13,644 nucleotides of DNA from Ruminococcus sp. Lineage in GTDB: Bacteria > Bacillota > Clostridia > Oscillospirales > Ruminococcaceae. A program made the translations under genes and the position numbers. Of this stretch, positions 13,411-13,644 are shown one piece after another. Numbering within the stretch: position 1 is the first letter of the stretch; each line of letters starts with the position of its first letter. Under the pieces are notes generated by a model. That model was not told the origin of the DNA. It did no database searches and worked only from the letters and a program-made list of their open reading frames with translations. The stretch lies in assembly GCA_017544125.1 (NCBI GenBank), contig JAFYET010000146.1:1-13644 (forward strand), given 5' to 3'.

Positions 13411-13644
13411 AAATTGGAAGTTGGTGCTCGGCCGCACGGGGCAAGTACCGCCGATGAAGCACTTTGATTAAGGCAGGGTTTTAAGCGGCGGTGTCGGGCG
13501 TATTGATTATTCAATGTGCAGTCAAGGGGCATTTCCGAAGGGGCGTGGGTGGCGCTGGTATCAGCAGAGCTGATACCGAAAGCCCCCACACTGCACGCTC
13601 GGGGAGCGAGAGAGTTCCCTTAGGCGATAGCGTCCGGGCGGCAG
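13411..13644 (+). ncRNA. Candidate structured RNA (unassigned; runs off the window end)
   Basis: No plausible protein is seen in the last 240 nt, but nested inverted repeats are dense. GTGC 13424-13427 pairs with 13434-13437, and ACCGCCG 13447-13453 with CGGCGGT 13486-13492. ATTGA-TTAT-TCAAT is at 13502-13515. GTGCAGT 13516-13522 pairs with ACTGCAC 13590-13596. The last pairing encloses GTGGG 13545-13549 with CCCAC 13585-13589, GGC 13551-13553 with GCC 13582-13584, and the 9-bp hairpin GGTATCAGC-AGA-GCTGATACC (13557-13577). GCTC/GAGC follows at 13597-13607. A weak TATTAT box at 13399-13404 could start a plus-strand transcript, but the strand is not certain. It does not match RNase P, tmRNA, SRP or 6S landmarks that I know. 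Confidence 0.5.

Noticed and set aside
13401..13589. Minus-strand frame of 62 codons in the structured end region.
   Set aside because: Low-complexity composition, no ribosome-binding site, and it coincides with nested inverted repeats better explained as RNA structure.
13411..13644. RNase P RNA, tmRNA, SRP RNA, 6S RNA, T-box or cobalamin riboswitch for the end region.
   Set aside because: The conserved cores (for example GAGGAAAGTCC of RNase P or the T-box GGTGGTACCGCG) are absent from the visible part.

Overview
The window reads as a chromosomal stretch of a motile, low-to-medium GC Clostridia member. The family of gene order, the heavy use of ATA (Ile) and AGG (Arg) codons, and the intergenic ATGCATA heptamer arrays suggest an Oscillospiraceae/Ruminococcus-like genome. 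That placement is an inference, not something the sequence proves.

Positions 1-7111 (+) are a flagellar gene cluster. It begins with the C-terminal part of the export gate FlhA. A 184-bp foldback repeat element follows, then the flagellar sigma factor FliA (sigma-28). Two FlgF/FlgG-family rod/hook proteins come next, with a class III Fic AMP-transferase inserted between them. An unrecognised 221-aa protein follows. After a structured 177-nt leader comes a compact three-gene block: a FliK/YlqG-like protein, an FhlB/YlqH-type FlhB cytoplasmic-domain paralogue and a PilZ c-di-GMP receptor, with overlapping reading frames. The local logic is export-gate control, rod building, hook-length or substrate switching, sigma-28 output and c-di-GMP braking. 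The Fic protein is the unexpected member.

Positions 7112-9700 (+) hold two genes that each have a perfect sigma-A promoter (TTGACA-N17-TATAAT). One is a small single-pass membrane protein of unknown function ending in a clear terminator. The other is a sodium:solute symporter (SSS family). A bidirectional terminator separates the symporter from the convergent genes.

Positions 9781-13372 (-) look like one operon read from a promoter near 13344-13372: an iron-dependent YqhD/butanol-dehydrogenase-type alcohol dehydrogenase, a MutS-like ATPase with only the core and ATPase parts, and a cyclase/kynurenine-formamidase-family metalloenzyme.

From about 13411 to the window end there is no convincing gene, but there is a dense set of nested inverted repeats that looks like the 5' part of a structured RNA. 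Three copies of a repeat element (721-904, about 7742-7830, about 9591-9787) combine heptanucleotide arrays with hairpins whose stems vary in a compensatory way. These elements and the terminal structured region are the least explained parts of the window.
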